DNA of 64,000 nt from Lepus europaeus (GCF_033115175.1 NC_084827.1:144825701-144889700), one strand, 5' to 3'. Positions 23,961 to 35,899 are shown, numbered from the stretch's first letter. Notes: generated from the letters alone by a model not told the origin. Translations and numbers: made by a program.

Positions 23961-24509
23961 GTTGTACCTCACTTAATGAGATAGGTGTGTCCTGAGAAAT
24001 GTGCTTCAGGTGATTTCATCATCGTGAAACATCAGAGAATACTTACACAAACCTAGTTTGGTATAGTTCAATCACTTGACCTGGCCTCTTGTTGCAATCA
24101 AGAGATGTAGTAAACATGGTATATAAGTATGAGGCTGTTGTTAGTGTAATAAGACATTCTGTTTTACAGTACTTTTAAAAAAATAAGTAGGCGTATACTC
24201 TAAAGTAACAATAAAAGTCTATAGAAATAGATAAATCAGTAACAGTTGTTTATTGCCATTATCAAATATTATGTATTCTACATAATTGTATGTGCTATAC
24301 TTCTATATGATTGGCAACATAGTGGGTTTATTTACACAATCACCAACACAGACACATGAGTAATGAATTGCACTACAAGGACATAATGGAGGCTATGATG
24401 TCACTAGGCAATAAGAATTGTTCAGCTACATTAGAATCTTAAGACTGCTATTGTATATGCAGTCCATAATTGACCAAAATGCCATCATGTGGCACATAAC
24501 CGTAAACAG
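23961..24509 (+). mobile_element. Tigger-like (pogo/Tc1-mariner) DNA transposon, internally deleted
   Basis: Starts GTTGTACCTCACTTAATGAG, carries TTACACAAACCTAG and TTGTATGTGCTATACTTCTA, and ends near CATGTGGCACATAACCGTAA. It interrupts the L1 between AAGACATAAATATA and GGATATACAATGAGACAC. Exact subfamily uncertain. Confidence 0.7.
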
Positions 24510-25145
24510 AAGGATATACAATGAGACACATTCTAAAGACATCAATTCTCCCCTAATTAATTGGTAGTTTCAAAGCAATCGTAATCAAAATTTCACTCCA
24601 TCCTCCCTTTTAAAGAGAAATTGATAAGCTGATTCTAAAATCCCCCATGGAAATGCCAAGAGCCAAGAATAACCAATGTAATCCTGGACAAACAATAAAA
24701 GTTGGGTAATTTATACTCTTAAGACATTAAGACCTGTTAGAAAGCTTTAGTAATGAAAGCTATATAAGTGTAGTAATTAAAACTTCCAATGGAAAACAGA
24801 GTCTAGAAAGAGTTATACACAAACAAGACAACTTGGTTTATGACAAGTGCAGCATAGCACTGCAATGAGGAAAGATAGTATTTTCAATAAAATATGCTGG
24901 GTCAACTGAATCACCTTATGGCAAATAACGGATCATGACACCAACTTTACACAATTTACAAAAGTAAATTCCAAACGGTATGTGAAAAATAAAGGGGGAA
25001 CTATAGTAAAATATCTTTGTGTCCTTGAAGTAGGCAAATATTTCTTAAATAAATACAAAAAGCTATAACCAAAACAAAACAAACTGATAAAATGGACTAC
25101 ATTAAATCTGCCATCAAAAGATAGATTTAGAAAGTGAAAAAGATG

Positions 25146-25416
25146 ACAGGTATTTGGCACAGCAGTTAAATATGGCACTTGGGATGCCTGCTTCCATGCC
25201 TTGGTTTGCGTACTGGCTCTAATCCTGATTCCCTTCCTGCTAATGCACAATGGAACACTCAACTAGTTGGATCCCTGCCACCCATGGGGGAGACTTGGTT
25301 TGACTTCCCAGATCCTGGATTTAGCCCCCAGTAAAGGACTTTTTGCAGACATTTGGGGAGATCCCTGTAGGTAGGAGATCTCTGTCTCTTTCAAATAAAA
25401 ATTAAAATTACAAATA
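25146..25416 (+). mobile_element. Old C SINE
   Basis: GACAGGTATTTGGCACAGCA head; CTGCCACCCATGGGGGAGAC; tail CAAATAAAAATTAAAATTAC. Confidence 0.82.
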
Positions 25417-26306
25417 AAAGGAAGTGCAAAGGTAAACAAGACAAGAAAAAATATTACTAATAATATACCTAATACTAATGTGAAGAGATATGATTTCTTA
25501 GGTAGGGGCACAAAAACTGTGGGGTCCTAAAAGGCCAGCCTAAAACTGAGGTTTGAAACAAGACCCCAGAGAATATCCCTATTCCCAATCACAAGATTAG
25601 TACTAAGGAAAAAGGAAAAGTGAGAAAAGAGAAGGGCCTGCCACTTTTAGACAAGATAGAGTGAAAGGAACTGAATTTACTTTCTTGCCTAAAATAGTTT
25701 AGAAATGTTAAAAATATATAAAACACAGGTTTAAAGATACTGGACACAGACAACAAATAACAGTGAAATTGTCCCCAACTTCCTTTCTTAAAAGTCTTCA
25801 AGCCACAGTGCAAGACTGGGAAATATAGGCTGTACCTAACATATTCACTGAGTTACAGAGACAGAGCTGAGTCTGGTAGGCCAAAGTGTTAGAAGAGGAT
25901 TGAGTTTCACAGAGAGCAGCACAGAGAAATGACTTCAGAGAACTGCAGGGGATCCCCCTCTAGCAGTCAGGTGAAAACTGCTCAGTACATTGTGTGAGGA
26001 AACTACCCTAAGTCAAGGAAAGAAGCAACAAAAAGATTTATACATACAGTGTCTAGAACCCATACAGGACCACAAACAGCACCTCTTCCTAACAATCAGA
26101 CTGAAAACATAGAAAATCCTTCCAAAGTTAATAGGGAATAATTAGCCCAACACTGAGCACAGATGTAGTACTGCCTCATACATTTTAAAATCAAAAGATG
26201 AAAGGATCAAATTGTTTTCACATAATTGCATCCCAGAGCAGAGCTAAAAAATGCATAGAAGAATACAAAAAATGTTGAGAACACCAAAGAGTAACATTCA
26301 TAGTAT

Positions 26307-26797
26307 TGACAGGGGCGGGGTAGTTAATGAACAAAGGAGTAAAGAGGCTGCCAACTGTCTTCTTGCCTCAGCCCTGTACTGGTTAAAAACTTCACCCACC
26401 CCCATGCAGATTCAGCATACCCACTTTCCCATGAGGTACCTGAGCCTCCATTATGTCCACATGTATGCTGAGTTCTACATGGAAACTCCATGAGACCTTC
26501 CCAGAGATCACCAAGGGCTCTGAACCCTGACCAAATTTCACCGCATTTGTATATTCAATCAGGGCACCAACCCTTTTCTGATAAAGCGGGCAACCAAACT
26601 TGGGTGGGGGCAATTCTCACTCAGGAGTTTGCCTGTATTAATTTCTGAATATCTACTATCTCTATCTCTCTAAATAAGCCCTGCCTCCCTTCTTGCACTT
26701 TATCTATGTCTTTGCTTTGAATTCATCTTTCACACCAAGAGAGAAACTTGGTATAAATCCAGCTGAAGATACCTTAGATTAGATTTACCCTACAACA
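26307..26797 (+). mobile_element. Solo LTR of an endogenous retrovirus, degenerate
   Basis: Begins TGACAGGGGCGGGG and ends TACAACA. Inside are AAGGGCTCTGAACCCTGACC, CAACCAAACTTGGGTGGGG and a CTAAATAAGCCC polyadenylation-type region. It splits the L1 remnant. No viral coding sequence. Confidence 0.55.
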
Positions 26798-26992
26798 ATA
26801 TTAGGCACCCAATTAAAAGTTACATACAACAGGGAAGAATCAGGAAAACAGGACCAATAACGAAGAAAAAGAATCAATCAAACTTGACCCAGAACTTACA
26901 AAGATGTTAGAATTAGCAGACGAGGACATCGAGGACATTAAAATAGTAATGATAACTTTAACATTCAAACATGAAACAGAGTCACAGAAGGG

Positions 26993-27024
<32 letters not shown>
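26993..27024 (+). repeat. (TTA)n microsatellite
   Basis: TTA repeated about ten times; it is the tail end of the following SINE. Confidence 0.95.
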
Positions 27025-27025
<1 letters not shown>

Positions 27026-27343
27026 TTACAGGCAGAGTTAGACAGTGAGAGAGAGAGACACAGAGAGAACGGTCTTCCTTTTTCCGTTGGTTCACCCCCC
27101 AAATGGCCGCTACGGCCGGCACGCTGTGCCAATCCGAAGCCAGGAGCCAGGTGCTTCCTCCTGGTCTCCATGCGGGTGCAGGGCCCAAGCACTTGGGCCA
27201 TCCTCCACTGCCCTCCCAGGCCACAGCAGAGCTGGACTGGAAGAGGAACAACCGGGACAGAATCCGGTGCCCCAACAGGGACTAGAACCTGGAGTACCGG
27301 CGCCGCAGGCAGAGGATTAGCTTAGTGAGCCACGGCACCAGCC
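26995..27343 (-). mobile_element. C SINE with (TTA)n tail
   Basis: CACAGAAGGG(G) at 26983 and 27344 is the target duplication. ACAGGCAGAGTTAGACAGTG, complete head. Confidence 0.95.
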
Positions 27344-27520
27344 CACAGAAGGGGTTTTAAAAAAAGATCTAAACCAAACTTTTAAAGATGAAAACTATAA
27401 AGTATGAGATGAAAAATACAACGGATGAGAATACCATTAGACTGCATTAGAAAAAAATAGTGAAAGTGAAGACATAGTAACAGAAATTAGACAAAATGAA
27501 GCAGAATTCAAGCAACCCAT

Positions 27521-28305
27521 GTTGTGTCAATGTTGTGTCTACCTACTTTTGGCAAGAGGGCGCCCAATGCCAACTCTTAAATCCTTTGCAAGGTTGGCTT
27601 TCTCTAATCAAAAATATGCCCCTAAACACTAAATGATCAAAATCAGTTAGTTTCACTTACGGAGCTAAGGTAAATTCCAGACTTTGGGGCCCAGTAGGAT
27701 TTAATCCTAGAATTTTCTCCACTTCTCAGGGAAAAGGAAGAGAATATAGCTGTAGGTCCCACTAATACACACAAAACGTTCTCCTCTTATCTACAGTCAA
27801 TATTGAAATTGAAAAACCAAATAATAACACAAAGAACTAGTCAATCTTCAAAAAAATATTTTACTGCTATCAATCATTGATTACATCTTATGTCTATCAG
27901 AACTCATTTCTTTTGATTTAGATGATGAATAAGGAAGCACTGCATAGTTTTAAGTTCTCTGAAAAACTGCATAGTTTTAAGTTCTCTGAAGTAATACTAT
28001 AATACCTCCTCTTAGTTAACTAATTAAAAGCACAAGGATATTTAAGTTAGACAAGACTATCAAAACTTTAGCAAGGCAAGTTAGTCTTCCTTGGAGTTAA
28101 ATCATAGTCATCAGTTCTTTATCAATCTTTTATCAAAAAGGCATGTTCAACTACTAAAAATAATAATACATGTATATACTAAAAATCTGGCCCTTTACTT
28201 ATGTGTAAAAACTTCTAACAAAAGCCTAAGAACATAAAAACTAGAATCAACTTAGAATAAGATCAAAAGTATATCCTGTGAATTACTATGCTTATGTTTA
28301 ACTTA
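27521..28305. other. Non-repeat intron sequence with a short tandem duplication
   Basis: No gene or interspersed repeat. Contains the 27-bp tandem repeat at 27939-27990. Confidence 0.45.
27939..27990. repeat. Perfect tandem duplication of 25 bp, period 27
   Basis: ACTGCATAGTTTTAAGTTCT and the next five bases CTGAA occur at 27939-27963 and again at 27966-27990 with no difference, separated by AA. Confidence 0.95.
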
Positions 28306-28319
28306 AAATCATTGTACAA

Positions 28320-28601
28320 GGGGCCCGGCACTGTGGCTCACTTAGCTAATCCTCCACCTGTGGCGCCGGCATCCCATATGGGCACCGGGTTCTAGTCCCA
28401 GTTGCTCCTCTGGATGGCCCAAGTGCTTGGGCTCCTGCACCTGTGTGGGAGACCAGGAGGCAGCATCTGGCTCCTGGCTTCGGACTGGCACAGCGCTGGC
28501 CGTGGTGGCCATTTGGGGGGTGAACCAACAGAAGGAAGACCTTTCTCTCTCTCTGTAACTCTACCTGTCAAATAAATAAATAAATAAATCTTTAAAAAAA
28601 C
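28320..28601 (+). mobile_element. C SINE with 14-bp target duplication
   Basis: AATCATTGTACAAG at 28306-28319 and 28602-28615. Head GGGGCCCGGCACTGTGGCTC. About 40 bp of the middle (the TCTTCCAATCC region) is deleted. Confidence 0.95.
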
Positions 28602-28616
28602 AATCATTGTACAAGG

Positions 28617-28892
28617 GATCAGGGGTTTGGTGCAGTGATTAAGATGTCAACATCCAATATCAGAGTGCCTGGGTTCGAGTCTTGGCTCTGCCCATGATTC
28701 TAGCTTCCTGCTAATGCACATCTCAGGAGGCAGTAGATGTCCCTGCCATCCATGTGGGAGACAGGAGACCTGGACAGAGTTCTAGACTCCTGGCCTTGGC
28801 CTGGCCCACCTGCAGCCATTACAGGCATTTGAACTATGAAGCAGCAGACTGAAGATCTCTCTCTCTGCCTTTCAAAATAAATAAATATCAGT
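28617..28892 (+). mobile_element. Old C SINE directly after the previous copy
   Basis: ATCAGGGGTTTGGTGCAGTG head to CAAAATAAATAAATATC. Confidence 0.85.
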
Positions 28893-28997
28893 ACATATAA
28901 TTATAAAAATCATTATATGAAATATTTTAAAAAATTGATGTTGGCTGAGTTTTCAAACCATTGAGTCATTGAGTCAAATAGAGTAGCAGAAAGGAAA

Positions 28998-29290
28998 GGG
29001 AGGGAACCCTTTGACTTCTGTGGATACCAAAATCCATAGATGCTCAAGTCCCTTACATAATTTGCATATAACCTATGCACAGTCTCTACCATACTTTAAA
29101 CTAATCTCAACTTATAATACTTAATACAATGCAAATACTATTTAATAGTTGTTATACTATATTGTTTAAGGAATGACAAGAAAAACTTCATACATATTCA
29201 GTACACACATCATTTTATTTTTCAAAGATTTTTCATCTACTGTTAGCTGAATTTGTGGACGCTGAACTCATGGATACAGAGGGCTATTTA
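28998..29290 (+). mobile_element. Tigger2-like nonautonomous DNA transposon
   Basis: GATACCAAAATCCATAGATG, TTTGCATATAACCTATGCAC, AGTTGTTATACTATATTG and GGATACAGAGGGC follow the known Tigger2-type order. Confidence 0.75.
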
Positions 29291-29730
29291 AACTAAAAGA
29301 GGGTACCCTGAACCTGGGCAATGGGTGTCACCATAACATCCATGAAATTTATGAAATGTATTTAAGTTGAAGAGTATTTTTCCAGATTCATAGTTTTTAC
29401 CTAATCTCAGTAGGGTGTAGCTTCTTAAAAAGAAGGAAACACTGCTCCAAAAAAACCAGATGAGACTACTAGAGAACCCAAGAAACAAAACAGATTAAAA
29501 TAGGTAACTTGACTTATGATTTCTATGACATGAAGAAAGTATAATTTTCACAATTTAAACAAATATGGAATTTGTATGAATGATGACCATATATCAGCTA
29601 TACATAATATGAATGTTAAGAGACTATATTTCACTAAATGCCACAAGTATTTCACAAAAAATAAATGCTCTAAATTATAAAGTACAGATAAAATTAAATA
29701 GGAAAGTCCTCTTTATTACATGTTTTAAGA
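29291..29730. other. AT-rich intron sequence
   Basis: Nothing recognised. Confidence 0.45.
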
Positions 29731-29741
29731 GCTCAGCCGAG

Positions 29742-30066
29742 GGCCAGTGTTTTGGTGCAGCGGGTTAACGCCATGGCCTGAAGTGCAGGCATCCCATATA
29801 GGCACTGGTTCAAGGCCTGGCTGCTCCACTTCCGATCAAGCTCTCTGCTATGGCCTGGGGAAGCAGTAGAAGATGGCCTGAGTCCTTGGGCCCCCGCACT
29901 CACGTGGGAGACCCGGAGGAAGCTCCTAGCTTCAGATCGGTGCAGCTCCAGCCATTGCAGCCAATTGGGGAGTGAACCATTGGATGGAAGACTTCTCTCT
30001 CTCTCTGCCTCTCCTCTCTCTCTGCGTAACTCTTTAAAATAAGTAAATAAATCTTTTTTAAAAAAA
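29742..30066 (+). mobile_element. C SINE, standard subtype
   Basis: AGCTCAG precedes and follows (29731 and 30067). Head GGGCCAGTGTTTTGGTGCAG. Confidence 0.95.
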
Positions 30067-30321
30067 AGCTCAGTCCATACAGACAACATGACTGATACCA
30101 ATTTATATCATGGACATAAAAGCAGTCAACAAATGGAAAGAGTGACAATGTTTTCATGGAAGTGAAAAAACATGAGAAATTGAAATTACTTTCAGCTTTA
30201 TTTTTGTTCTGAAATAAACACATGTTCTACTTCCCATCACTGTAGAACTTTTAACAGTTTTCTTTTTCATCGTTTTACTAAACTTAGAGGCATAGTTTTT
30301 TTTTTCTGTTTGTTTGCTTTA

Positions 30322-30659
30322 TTTATTTATTTATTTATTTATTTATTGACAGGCAGAGTGGATAGTGAGAGAGACAGAGAGAAAGGTCTTCCTTTTGCCA
30401 TTGGTTCACCCTCCAATGGCCGCTGCAGCCGGCGTTTCGTGCCAGTTCGAAGCCAGGAGCCAGGTGCTTCTCCTGGTCTCCCATGCGGGTGCAGGGCCCA
30501 AGCACGTGGGCCATCCTCCACTGCCTCCCCAGGCCATAGCAGAGAGCTGGCCTGGAAGAAGGGCAACCGGGATAGAATCCGGCGCCCCAACTGGTACTAG
30601 AACCCGGTGTGCCGGCACCGCAAGGCAGAGGATTAGCCTGTTAAGCCACGGCGCCGGCC
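30322..30659 (-). mobile_element. C SINE, young subtype, (ATTT)n tail
   Basis: TGTTTGCTTTA at 30311-30321 and 30660-30670. Tail expanded to ATTT units at 30322-30349. Head ends GGCGCCGGCC. Confidence 0.97.
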
Positions 30660-30670
30660 TGTTTGCTTTA

Positions 30671-31335
30671 TTTTTACATTTATTTATTTATTGGAAAGTC
30701 AGGGCCAGCTCTATGGCATAGCTGGTAAAGCTGCTGCCTGCAGTGCCGCTATCCCATATGGGCGCTGGTTCAAGTCCCGGCTGCTCCACTTCTGATCCAG
30801 CTCTCTGCTATGTCCTGGGAAAGCAGTAGAGGAGGGTCCAGATGCTTTAGCCCCTGCACCCGCTTGGGAGACCCGTAAGAAGCTCCTGGCTTCGGACTGA
30901 TGCAGCTCCGGCTGTTGCAGTCAATTGGGGAGTGAACCAACGGATGGAAGACCTCTCTCTCTCTACCTCTCCTTCTCTCTTCGTGTAACTCTGACTTTCA
31001 AATAAATAAATAAGAAAGAGAGAGAGAAAGGGAGAAAGGGAGGGAGGAAGGAAGGAAATCAGAGTTAAAGAGAGGGAGAGACAGAGGGGGAATGTCCATC
31101 TGCTGATTCACTTCCCAAGTGGCTGTAGTGGCCAAGGTTGGGCCAGGCTGACGCCAGCAGCTTCATCTGGTCTCCCACATCAGGTGGCAATGGCCCAAAC
31201 AGCTGGGGCATCTTCTGTTGCTGTCCCAGGCATTTTAGCAAAGAGCTAATCAGAAGTGGAGCAGCTGGCACTCCGATCAGCATCCACATGGGATGCAGGT
31301 GCTGCAGACCCACTACACCACAGCACTGGCACCCA
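30671..31335 (-). mobile_element. C SINE split by an opposite-strand SINE
   Basis: Parts 30671-30702 (TTTACATTTATTTATTTATT) and 31059-31335 (CAGAGTTAAAGAGAGGGAGA to CAGCACTGGCACCC). Confidence 0.85.
30703..31058 (+). mobile_element. C SINE nested in the preceding copy, purine-rich tail
   Basis: GGAAAGTCAG (30693-30702) against GGAAATCAG (31055-31063) mark the target duplication. The tail runs AAATAAATAAATAAGAAAG into a GA/GGAA tract at 31014-31056. Confidence 0.88.
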
Positions 31336-31486
31336 CAGTTTCTTAATGGAACACGAACTATAAAAGCATTATGATAAATATCTTGAAATAAAATCAATAA
31401 TATCATGCTTATTATATCTAACTTTCATGTCTAACATAAAGTCTTTGAAAAGCTTTTCTTGCATAAATTAGTTTATACTCATTTTC

Positions 31487-31854
31487 TTTTTTTTTAATTA
31501 TTATTTTTTATTTTTTTATTTTTTATTTTTGACAGGCAGAGTGGACAGTAGAGGGAGACAGAGAGAAAGGTCTTCCTTTTGCCGTTGGTTCACCCTCCAA
31601 TGGCTGCCGCGGTAGGCGCGCTGCAGCCGGCGCACCACGCTGTTCCGATGGCAGGAGCCAGGTGCTTCTCCTGGTCTCCCATGGGGTGCAGGGCCCAAGC
31701 ACTTGGGCCATCCTCCACTGCACTCCCTGGCCACAGCAGAGAGCTGGCCTGGAAGAGGGGCAACCGGGACAGGATCGGTGCCCCGACCGGGACTAGAACC
31801 CGGTGTGCTGGCGCCGCAAGGCGGAGGATTAGCCTACTGAGCCACGGCGCCAGC
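31487..31854 (-). mobile_element. C SINE, young subtype, 18-bp target duplication
   Basis: TAGTTTATACTCATTTTC at 31469-31486 and 31855-31872, perfect. T/A-rich tail, full CpG-rich block. Confidence 0.97.
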
Positions 31855-32009
31855 TAGTTTATACTCATTTTCACAGGTCTTTGTCACTAAAGATCATTCT
31901 TCAAATAATCCTAGTCCGTATCATATACTTATGAATTAAAATTCTATTAACAAAGAGTTAAATACAAAATATCACTTTCTTCCTGCTCTAAGATAAAAAT
32001 GTGTTCTTT

Positions 32010-32497
32010 CCTAAGTTGAAGCATGCTTTCTGGTAGCCATGCTCTTGAAACCTCCTCCCAAACTGGCCCCATGGTTGGCCATGTGACTTACTGTGACCGA
32101 ATGGGACCTAATAAAGTATAATGCAAAGGTTGAAAAGGTGCTTACATACTGGAACTTATTCATTCCCCACTTTTTTGCAACTTTTAAAACCCAACAGCCA
32201 TGTGAAGAAGTCACAACTAGAATGATAAAGAGATGGAGGCCAAATGACAGCCAGCATTAACTAGCAAATATGTGAGTGACACCATCTCAGACAACAGTCT
32301 CAATCAAACAACAGGAGTAACATTAGGGAAGACCAGGGACCGGGAGAGAGAGAGAGGAAGGAGGAGGGGGAAATAGGGAAGGAAAAATAAAGAACCAAGC
32401 CAGACACTCAAATTGCTCACCCACATCATTGTGGGCAAATAAAATGATTGTCATGTCACTAAATTTGGGGCTATGCTGTAAAGGCAAACTAATACAT
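32010..32497 (+). mobile_element. MaLR (MLT1-type) LTR, ancient
   Basis: CATGGTTGGCCATGTGACTT, CAGCCATGTGAAGAAGTCAC, ATTGTGGGCAAATAAAATGA and CACTAAATTTGGGGCTATGC are in the MLT1 LTR order. No coding content. Confidence 0.7.
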
Positions 32498-32874
32498 ATA
32501 TTCAAAAAAGGAGTAAAAAAATCATTTGTGAATCTACTATAAAGGACATTAAAATTCTTCCATCACTAGGTCATTTTCAAAGCAGATCTTCAAGCAGATT
32601 TAATAATATGAGTCCCTACCCAGATGTTCTAAAAGACATTGAATGCCAGAAACTAGCAACCAGCACCTAGTTCAAAATGATGGAGTGCAGCATCATTAGA
32701 ACCTACCCCAGCATCCTTTCCCTGTCAGATACATACTGAGGGGAGTTAGCCAACTAAAGAACAAAGTAATGAAAACAATGATTACCAAAAATCACAGTTC
32801 ATCAACTATCGTTACTAGATGTGAATACTTTAAAAATTCTCTACAAGATTTTATTGATGCTAATTGTCTTTTTC
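32498..32874. other. Non-repeat intron sequence
   Basis: Nothing recognised. Confidence 0.45.
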
Positions 32875-32883
32875 CCTTCAGAT

Positions 32884-33197
32884 TTTTTTTTTTTTTTTGA
32901 CAGGCAGAGTAGACAGTGAGAGAGAGAGAGAAAGATCTTCCTTTACCGTTGGTTCACCCTCCAATGGCCACCGCACCACGCCGACCCGAAGCCAGGAGCC
33001 AGGTGCTTCTCCTGGCCTCCCATGTGGGTGCAGGGCCCAAGCACTTGGGCCATCCTCCACTGCCTTCCCGGGCCACAGCAGAGAGCTGGACTGGAAGAGG
33101 GGCAACCGGGATAGAATCCGGCTCCCTGACCGGGACTAGAACCCGGTGTGCCGGCGCCACAGGCGGAGGATTAGCCTATTGAGCCATGGCGCCAGCC
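32884..33197 (-). mobile_element. C SINE, young subtype
   Basis: CCTTCAGAT precedes and follows (about 32875 and 33200). Short CpG block (CACCGCACCACGCCGACCCG). Confidence 0.96.
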
Positions 33198-33208
33198 TTC
33201 CTTCAGAT

Positions 33209-33757
33209 ATTCTTGAGGCTCTACACACAACTTATTACTGGAGGAATTAACCAACTCTTGTGCAATTCCACAGGGAGATAACTCAGGCAAGCTTGTATCT
33301 AGTTTCCTCTGAACAGACTTCCATGTGCCTTTTGCTTTGCTGATTTTGCTTAGTACTCCTATCATTTCACTATAGAAACTGTAATTGTAAATAAAATGAC
33401 TTGGGGTCCTATGAGGTATTCCTGCAAATCATGAAACCTGACACTGGTTTTGAGGACCTCCAACACATTTTCTAAGTCCTTTTGACATAAACCTAGTAAA
33501 TGCAAAACAGTCTCCTAGCTTCCTGCTAGGACAAGAAATTTGCACAAATCATGCCTAGAGAATCAGACATTTCTTAAGGAACACTGATTCTTTTCAGTGG
33601 GAAATAATATTTAGACACAGCATTCTGGGTGCTAAAGAATAAACAAAATTTACTCTCATTTCGTGTTTGGAGTTAGGGGAAGGAATCCATTTCCAAAATA
33701 AATCTTTTTGTATTTCAAGAAATAAAATCATTTTTCCTACCACAAAAAAAGTAGTAT
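33209..33757. other. Unassigned; possibly an old LTR-type repeat
   Basis: TTTTGCTTTGCTGATTTTGC and GTAAATAAAATGACTTGGGG suggest an LTR polyadenylation region, but I cannot assign a family. No gene. Confidence 0.3.
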
Positions 33758-34070
33758 CCAGAGGCTAGCATTGTAGTATAGTGGGTAAACCATCTGCCAC
33801 ATTAGCATCCCATAAGGATGACTGTTTGGGTGCTAGTTGCTCTATTTCCAATTTATCTCCCTGCTAATGGCCTAGGAAAAACAGTGGAAGATGGCCCAAG
33901 TGTTTAGGCCCCTATACCCTCATGGGAGACATGGATGAAGCTCCTGGCTCCTGGCTTTGGCCTGGTCCTGGGGAATCAATGAGCAAATGGAAGATTTCTG
34001 TCTCTCCCTTTCTCTCTGTAATTCTTTCAAATAATAAATATATCTAAATAAATAAATAATAAATAAAACA
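33758..34070 (+). mobile_element. C SINE, old
   Basis: AGTATCCA flanks both sides. Head AGAGGCTAGCATTGTAGTAT; AAATAAATAAATAATAAATA tail. Confidence 0.9.
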
Positions 34071-34209
34071 ATCAATAGTATCCAACTCAGAAGAATCTGT
34101 GTAAATATGTTGGGTATTCAGCACATTTAGATAATACAGGCACAAAATTCATCAAAGTTTAAAAATGTAAATATGCTGAATTTTGTAATAAATCTTTCAA
34201 ATACTTAAC

Positions 34210-34365
34210 AAATTTTTATTTATTTATTTGAGAAGGAAGGAAGGAGCGAAGAGAGGAAGAATGAAAGGAGAGAAAAAGGGAAAGAAAGGGAGAAAGAGAG
34301 AGATCTCCCATCTACTGGTTCACTCCAAAAACACCCACAATGGCTAGGCCAGTGCTGAACTTCAG
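34210..34365 (-). mobile_element. C SINE tail fragment
   Basis: TTTTTATTTATTTATTTGAG, a GGAA/GA-rich stretch, then TTCACTCCAAAAACACCCAC; stops before the middle. Confidence 0.8.
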
Positions 34366-34519
34366 TCATAGAAGGTAGTGTTTGGATTTGGTGGCATTTT
34401 TAAGAATTCCTTTCCTTACTAGTTTACTGATATAGTTAAGACCAAACTCTTTCTGAAAGAAAAAAATCTGAGTTAACGTATAGCATATTTTTAACTTTTT
34501 TAAAAATTTACTAACGAAT

Positions 34520-34826
34520 CATTTTTTTAACTTTAAAAATGTTTGTTTATTTTCATTTTATTTGAAAGGCAGAAAGACACAGACCTTCCATCCACCAGCT
34601 GACTCCCCAAATGCTCCAACAGCTTGGGCTGAGACAGACGGAAGCCAGGAGCCTCCCATGTGGGCGACAGGGAACCAAATACTTGAGTCATCATCTCCCA
34701 CCTCCCAGGGCACACATTAGCAGGAAACTGGATCAGAAGCACAGCTGGGACTGAAGGAATCACTCCGATACTGGATGCAGGTGTCCTTAGCAGGATCTTA
34801 ACCAGTTCATCAGATGCTCACCCTTA
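34520..34826 (-). mobile_element. C SINE, old
   Basis: TTTGTTTATTTTCATTTTATTTG to CAGATGCTCACCC. Confidence 0.85.
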
Positions 34827-35263
34827 ATCATATTTTAAGTATATAGTTCAGTGGTATCAAATATTCACAATGTTGTGCAACCACCACAACCATCCATCTC
34901 TATAACTCCTTTCATCTTGTAAACCTGAAATCTATGCCCCTAAAACAAACCTCCCCCCATTTCCACCATCACTCAGCCCATGGTAACCATAATTTTATTG
35001 TCTATCTCTATGATTTTGACTACCAAGTACCTCATATAAGTAGAATCAAATACTATTTGTGTTTTTCTGACTTGCTTATGTCCCTTAGCACAATATCCTC
35101 AAAGTTGATCCACATTACTGCATATTGAAGAATTTCCTTCCTTTATAAAGCTAAATAATATTCAACTTTATGAACAGCATATACATTGTATTTGTTCATT
35201 TATCAGTCACAGGATACTTGAGTTTTGTGAATGATGCTATTACCAAAAAATAGGCATACAAAT
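34827..35263 (-). mobile_element. Ancient L1 (L1M) 3' region, antisense
   Basis: AATGTTGTGCAACCACCACA, CATCTTGTAAACCTGAAAT and CTGACTTGCTTATGTCCC are hallmark complements of old L1 sequence. Confidence 0.75.
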
Positions 35264-35264
35264 A

Positions 35265-35899
35265 CTTTTTTTTTTTTTTTAAGATTTATTTACTTATTTG
35301 AAGAGCAGAGTTACAGAGAGAGGGCGAGGGCAAGGGTGAAAGAGAGAGACACAGAGACAGACAGACATGGGGCCGGCACCGTGGCTGGTTCTAGTCCTGG
35401 CTGCTCCTCTTCCAATCCAGCTCTCTGCTGTGGCCTGGGAAAGCAGTAGAAGATGGCCCAATTGCTTGGGCCCCCGCACCCACATGGAAGACTGGGATGA
35501 AGCTCCTAGCTCCTGATCAATGGAGCTCTGGCCACTGTGGAGTGAACCATCAGAAGACCTTTCTCTCCGTCTCTTCCTCTCACTGTCTGTAACACTATCT
35601 CTCAAATAAATAAATAAATAAAATCTTGAGAGAGAGAGAGAGAATATGAGAGACCTTCTATTCACTGGTTCATTCCCCAAATGGCTGCAATGCAATGGCA
35701 GAAGCTGGGCCTGTCTAAAGCCAGTAGCTTCTTCTGTTGTCTCCCACATGGGTGCAGGGACCCAAGTACTTGGGCCATGCTTCACTGCTTTTCCAGGCCC
35801 ATTAGCAGGGAGCTAGATTGGAAGCAGAACAGCCAGTATTCAAGCCGGAGCCTATATGGGAAGTCAGTGTCACAGGTGGTGGCTTACCTGCTACGCATC
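35265..35899 (-). mobile_element. C SINE split by a nested plus-strand SINE
   Basis: Parts 35265-35368 and 35646-35899 (AGACCTTCTATTCACTGG to CTGCTACGCATC). A 163-codon minus-strand frame crosses the pair and is repeat-derived. Confidence 0.88.
35369..35645 (+). mobile_element. Nested C SINE with a deleted head segment
   Basis: GGGGCCGGCACCGTGGCTGG jumps straight to TTCTAGTCCTGGCTGCTCC, losing about 45 bp. Tail (AAAT)n then GA repeats. Confidence 0.9.

Larger units (their letters stand above)
20945..25145 (+). mobile_element. Ancient L1 (L1M-type) ORF2 region, degenerate
   Basis: The A-rich sense strand carries L1 ORF2 landmarks in order: AGAATACCATACCCAACAAA, TACTGGGCCATAAGAAAAG, CAACAAAGCCAAAAATTGG, CTCTCATGAACACAGATGC, CACAACGAACAGCC, TTCATAGAGGATATGATTATG, AGACCTCTACACTGAAAATTA. 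Many stops; no open reverse transcriptase. Interrupted by a SINE and a Tigger-like element. Confidence 0.85.
25610..27520 (+). mobile_element. Ancient L1 5'-side/ORF1-type remnant, interrupted
   Basis: Pieces 25610-26306, 26798-26994 and 27344-27520: e.g. AAAACTGCTCAGTACATTG, TTAGAATTAGCAGACGAGG, CAGAAATTAGACAAAATGAAG. Interrupted by an LTR and a SINE. No open ORF1. Confidence 0.55.

Noticed and set aside
20945..25145. Possible intact L1 reverse transcriptase
   Set aside because: Many stops and frameshifts, two insertions and no long open frame; an old dead copy.
26307..26797. Possible complete endogenous retrovirus
   Set aside because: Only an LTR-like segment is present; no internal coding region beside it.
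35294..35785. 163-codon minus-strand open frame
   Set aside because: Crosses nested SINEs; no protein family resemblance.
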